Of a stretch of 6,120 bases of DNA, positions 5,322-6,120 are shown one piece after another. The translations under genes were made by a program, and so were the position numbers. This stretch comes from an uncultured Coriobacteriales bacterium (GTDB lineage: Bacteria > Actinomycetota > Coriobacteriia > Coriobacteriales > Atopobiaceae). The stretch spans positions 1 through 6,120 of the forward strand of contig CAMZCV010000068.1 of the NCBI GenBank assembly GCA_947305035.1. The letters run 5' to 3'. Every line of letters starts with the position of its first letter. Positions within the stretch are counted from its first letter, which is position 1. The notes beneath the pieces were generated by a model. The model was not told the DNA's origin. It saw only the letters and a program-made list of their open reading frames with translations, and ran no database searches.

Positions 5322-6120
5322 TCAGGTTCCGAGCAGCTGCTGGTCGTAGGCGTAGAGCGCCTGGTTGATGGTGAAGATGTCGTAAACGCCTTGGGAGATG
5401 AAGAACTCCACGATGACATCGAGCTTGTACGAGTGCGAGAGCGCGTAGCCTGCGCGTTCGAGCAGCATGCGCGTCTGCTCTAGGTTGAGGCGCAGCGCAA
5501 CCGCGAGGGCGAGCACCACGCGCTTGCTCGGGTTGACGGTGCTCGCACGCAGCCGCGAGAAGTACTGGCGGCTCAGGTTGGCGCGCTTGTACACCTCCGC
5601 GTCGGTGAGGCCGCGCTCGTCGATGAGGGCGAGCAGCGTTGCGGGGAAGGAGGCATCGAGGCTCGCAAGTTTCTGGGTGAGGTTCTCTGGCTTCTCAGCG
5701 GCGTTTAGGGAGAGCATCATCTCGGCGGATCCGCACTCCGCGAGCCACGGCTCCGCGAGGTTGCTCCTGCGGTTTCTGCCATAGAGATGATGCTGCTCGT
5801 CCACGTAAGCGTCGTCGATGAAGCTCTCGAGCCGTCCGAAAAGCTCCTTGCCCAGCAGGCTCTCCCCGTGGCCGAAAAGGACCAGCGCTGGCGAGCAGAT
5901 CGCGGTCACGCTGGGTACCATGCGAGATGGGACCAGCGGTATGGATGACGTGGCGCGCGGGCAGGGCGAAGCCGGGGGTTATGACGGCGGATCCCGTGTC
6001 CACATGGCCGATCTCGTCGCAGGCACGTTGCAGGTCGTGCGCTCCTGCGGCTGCGAAGATGGCGCCGCAGACGCCTCCGCCCTGCTTGAGGTGCTCGTTG
6101 GCGGCGTTGACGATGGCATC
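5322..6120 (-). pseudogene. Macro-domain / HTH two-domain protein, internal deletion plus frameshift; 5' end outside window
   Basis: Read on the minus strand from 6120, the frame is open without its start. It gives the first half of a macro domain: DAIVNAANEHLKQGGGVCGAI, then TGSAVITPGFALPARHVIHTAGP, up to about DRDLLAS. At about 5881-5893 family homology jumps to another frame, resuming with LVLFGHGESLLGKELFGRLESF and running to the TGA at 5322-5324. The first frame ends uselessly at 5695. Compared with E. coli YmdB, some 55 residues are missing, including the second phosphate-binding loop (ISTG-YGYP), so ADP-ribose binding is very unlikely. The downstream part keeps a linker with SFIDDAYVDEQ and an XRE-like helix-turn-helix region (LTDAEVYKRANLSRQYFSRLR) followed by a conserved C-terminus ending in DQQLLGT. 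Intact relatives with this layout probably remove or bind ADP-ribose; their cellular role is not settled. In the first half, the position that is Asp in MacroD/YmdB (GGGVD) is Cys. Confidence 0.85.

Noticed and set aside
3562..5349. A 595-codon open frame on the plus strand
   Set aside because: It lies antisense over the Na/Pi symporter gene. Its translation is Asp/Glu/Gly/His-rich with no domain, typical of the mirror frame of a GC-rich gene.
5322..5921. An independent 199-residue HTH regulator starting at the ATG 5919-5921
   Set aside because: No ribosome binding site precedes this ATG, its first ~10 residues are macro-domain DNA read in the wrong frame, and the rest matches the C-terminal part of a known macro-HTH layout.

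Overview
The window is GC-rich bacterial DNA. Gene content (acyl-CoA dehydratase activase, tripeptidase PepT, Na+/phosphate symporter with a PhoU-like tail, a macro-HTH gene) and codon use suggest an anaerobic gut actinobacterium of the Coriobacteriia, possibly Collinsella or a relative. That placement is an inference from gene types; no marker gene is present.

Layout. Positions 2-535 (+) are the 3' end of a very large BadF/DUF2229-type acyl-CoA dehydratase activase that begins outside the window. After a 68-bp gap holding a GGGACAGG/CCTGTCCC palindrome comes a Cof-type HAD phosphatase gene (604-1298, +). It is broken by an internal deletion with frameshift that removes most of catalytic motif I and motif II. 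An intact pepT (1373-2608, +) follows, with a strong ribosome binding site and a hairpin terminator at 2664-2690. Next is an intergenic region with an operator-like cluster of GTCAA/TTGAC half-sites. It precedes a small three-helix membrane protein with a C-terminal soluble, possibly PH-like domain (2807-3352, +).

The 167-bp gap 3353-3519 lies between convergent genes. It holds 21-bp tandem repeats, three short hairpins and an inverted copy of the repeat core, and looks like a small non-coding repeat element. On the minus strand are an intact Na/Pi symporter (3520-5211) and, upstream of it, a macro-domain/HTH gene (5322 to beyond 6120). That gene also carries an internal deletion with frameshift, which removes the second half of the macro domain.

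The four main genes have unrelated housekeeping or regulatory roles and do not form one pathway. I do not see a new defence or biosynthetic system. The unusual points are two independent out-of-frame internal deletions within 6 kb, the structured repeat element, and the operator-like site.
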